From the NCBI RefSeq assembly GCF_000733945.1, contig NZ_JPOL01000002.1, forward strand, positions 3,225,001 through 3,289,000: a stretch of 64,000 bases of DNA, in the 5' to 3' direction. Position numbers and translations under genes: made by a program. Shown one piece after another: positions 63,146 through 64,000 of this stretch. The notes under the pieces are model-generated. The model saw nothing but the letters and a program-made list of their open reading frames with translations. It made no database searches and was not told the origin of the DNA. The stretch comes from Flavimarina sp. Hel_I_48 (GTDB lineage: Bacteria; Bacteroidota; Bacteroidia; Flavobacteriales; Flavobacteriaceae). Positions within the stretch are counted from its first letter, which is position 1, and each line of letters starts with the position of its first letter.

Positions 63146-64000
63146 GTGGAAAAAATAAACTTTTATTCGTCCGCCTTGGGCCTGGCAGCTTTATTATTCA
63201 TTGTTATCATAGGGATGATCCTCACTGGGAATTTAGAACATTCAGGTCTTCTGATTCTGGGTTTCTTTGCGCTTTTAGCCATAGGATTCAATGGTTATGA
63301 AAAAACAAAAGGTCTGATATTCACAACCATGATTTTTGCGGGTGTTACCGCAGCGCTTTTCTACCCACAATATTTTACTAATATTAATGATTTTCAGTTT
63401 ACGGTCCTGATCATCCCATTGATTCAAATTATTATGTTCGGGATGGGTACTACCATGAGTATAAAAGATTTCGCCGGCGTATTTCAAGAACCAAAAGGTG
63501 TTGTTATAGGGGTTACCGCACAATTATTGGTTATGCCCTTAATGGGTTATTTTCTTGCTTCAATAAGCAATTTTCCGCCTGAAATTGCAGCTGGTATTGT
63601 ACTAATAGGCTGTTCCCCAAGTGGGGTGGCATCAAATGTAATGGCATTTTTAGCCAATGCGAATGTTGCCCTTTCTATTACCATTACTTCCATAGCAACT
63701 TTGCTGGCTCCCTTTTTAACGCCACTTATGATGAAACTTTTTGCTGGTGAATTTATTGAAATCGAGGTCCTGGCCATGATGTGGAGTATTGTAAAAATGA
63801 TCATCCTTCCCATTGGTGCTGGCTTGTTATTCAATAGAATATTCGGTAACAGTATTAATTGGCTTGGTAGGGCCATGCCCTTAATATCTATGCTGGCCAT
63901 TGGACTTATTATTACCATCATAACAGCAGCAGGCAGGGACAGCCTGTTAGAGATAGGTGGAGTACTGATGGTACTGGTACTTATACATAATATTTTTGGA
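63146..64000 (+). CDS. Bile acid:sodium symporter (BASS)-family transporter, N-terminal part
   Basis: An open frame of 285 codons from a GTG at 63146 to the window end. Multiple hydrophobic segments are present. Family motifs are IMFGMGTTMSIKDFAGVFQEPKGVVIGV and IVLIGCSPSGVASNVMAFLANANVALSITITSIATLLAP, the conserved crossing-helix region of BASS/SBF proteins. The family couples organic-anion uptake to sodium, and members move bile acids, pyruvate, pantothenate and other acids. After two exported sugar-acid enzymes, a role in importing the resulting keto-acid is a sensible inference. It starts 12 bp after the NTF2-like gene. The C-terminal part lies outside the window. Confidence 0.85.
   Translation, partial: MEKINFYSSALGLAALLFIVIIGMILTGNLEHSGLLILGFFALLAIGFNGYEKTKGLIFTTMIFAGVTAALFYPQYFTNINDFQFTVLIIPLIQIIMFGMGTTMSIKDFAGVFQEPKGVVIGVTAQLLVMPLMGYFLASISNFPPEIAAGIVLIGCSPSGVASNVMAFLANANVALSITITSIATLLAPFLTPLMMKLFAGEFIEIEVLAMMWSIVKMIILPIGAGLLFNRIFGNSINWLGRAMPLISMLAIGLIITIITAAGRDSLLEIGGVLMVLVLIHNIFG

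Noticed and set aside
1..64000. CRISPR arrays, tRNA or rRNA genes, intact insertion sequences
   Set aside because: Read for direct-repeat arrays, cloverleaf or rRNA-like sequence and transposase genes; none was seen. A covariance-model scan would be decisive for RNA genes.

Overview
The window looks like part of a marine flavobacterial (Bacteroidetes) chromosome. The support is three SusC/SusD pairs, a type IX secretion sorting domain, lipoprotein and SPI signals on most glycan enzymes, AT-rich intergenic DNA, and promoters of the Bacteroidetes TAnnTTTG type without Shine-Dalgarno leaders. No rRNA, tRNA, CRISPR array or intact insertion sequence was seen.

Region 1 (1-30116) is a large polysaccharide utilisation locus for beta-mannan (galactomannan, glucomannan or acetylated mannan). 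It holds an SSS sugar symporter (partial), two GH26 mannanases, a modular GH5 mannanase with three CBMs and a T9SS tail, a GH27 alpha-galactosidase, a GH9-type glucanase, an unassigned clan GH-A hydrolase, two different carbohydrate acetylesterases (CE2-like and SASA-like), an exported AGE-family 2-epimerase, a heme c/FG-GAP protein, two SusCD pairs, an IPT-domain surface glycan-binding lipoprotein and an AraC-family regulator. Four promoters (GH26, susC1, GH9 operon, susC2) share a 16-bp element of the TGACAAAATNCTATTA type, exactly 21 bp upstream of a TAnnTTTG-like -7 box. A weaker fifth copy precedes the GH5 gene. This looks like the operator of the local regulon.

Region 2 (30117-34500) is gene-poor. 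It contains two head-apposed C-terminal remnants of different molybdenum hydroxylase large subunits and a GH35-like gene.

Region 3 (34501-49291, all minus strand) is an envelope island: TolC/adaptor/RND efflux, DedA, an OmpR-type two-component system, a TonB-dependent receptor, a DUF347-like membrane protein, a PepSY-like periplasmic protein, an ArnT-like glycosyltransferase, a PAP2 phosphatase and an HD hydrolase. Five promoters here share heptamers (TCTAAAG on the + strand, CTTTAGA in gene sense) repeated every 11 bp and ending exactly 9 bp from a -7 box. This is the geometry expected of an OmpR/PhoB-type response regulator.

Region 4 (49292-51313) is a roughly 2-kb desert with one small membrane protein and a long hairpin.

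Region 5 (51314-64000) is a second nutrient locus. It has an XylX-like FAH dehydratase, an ECF sigma/FecR anti-sigma/STN-SusC trans-envelope relay, SusD, a Tat-exported enolase-superfamily dehydratase, an exported RraA-type protein, an exported NTF2-like protein and a BASS-family symporter (partial). The export signals suggest that a sugar acid is dehydrated, and perhaps cleaved, in the periplasm before sodium-coupled uptake. This is the best candidate here for an undescribed pathway.
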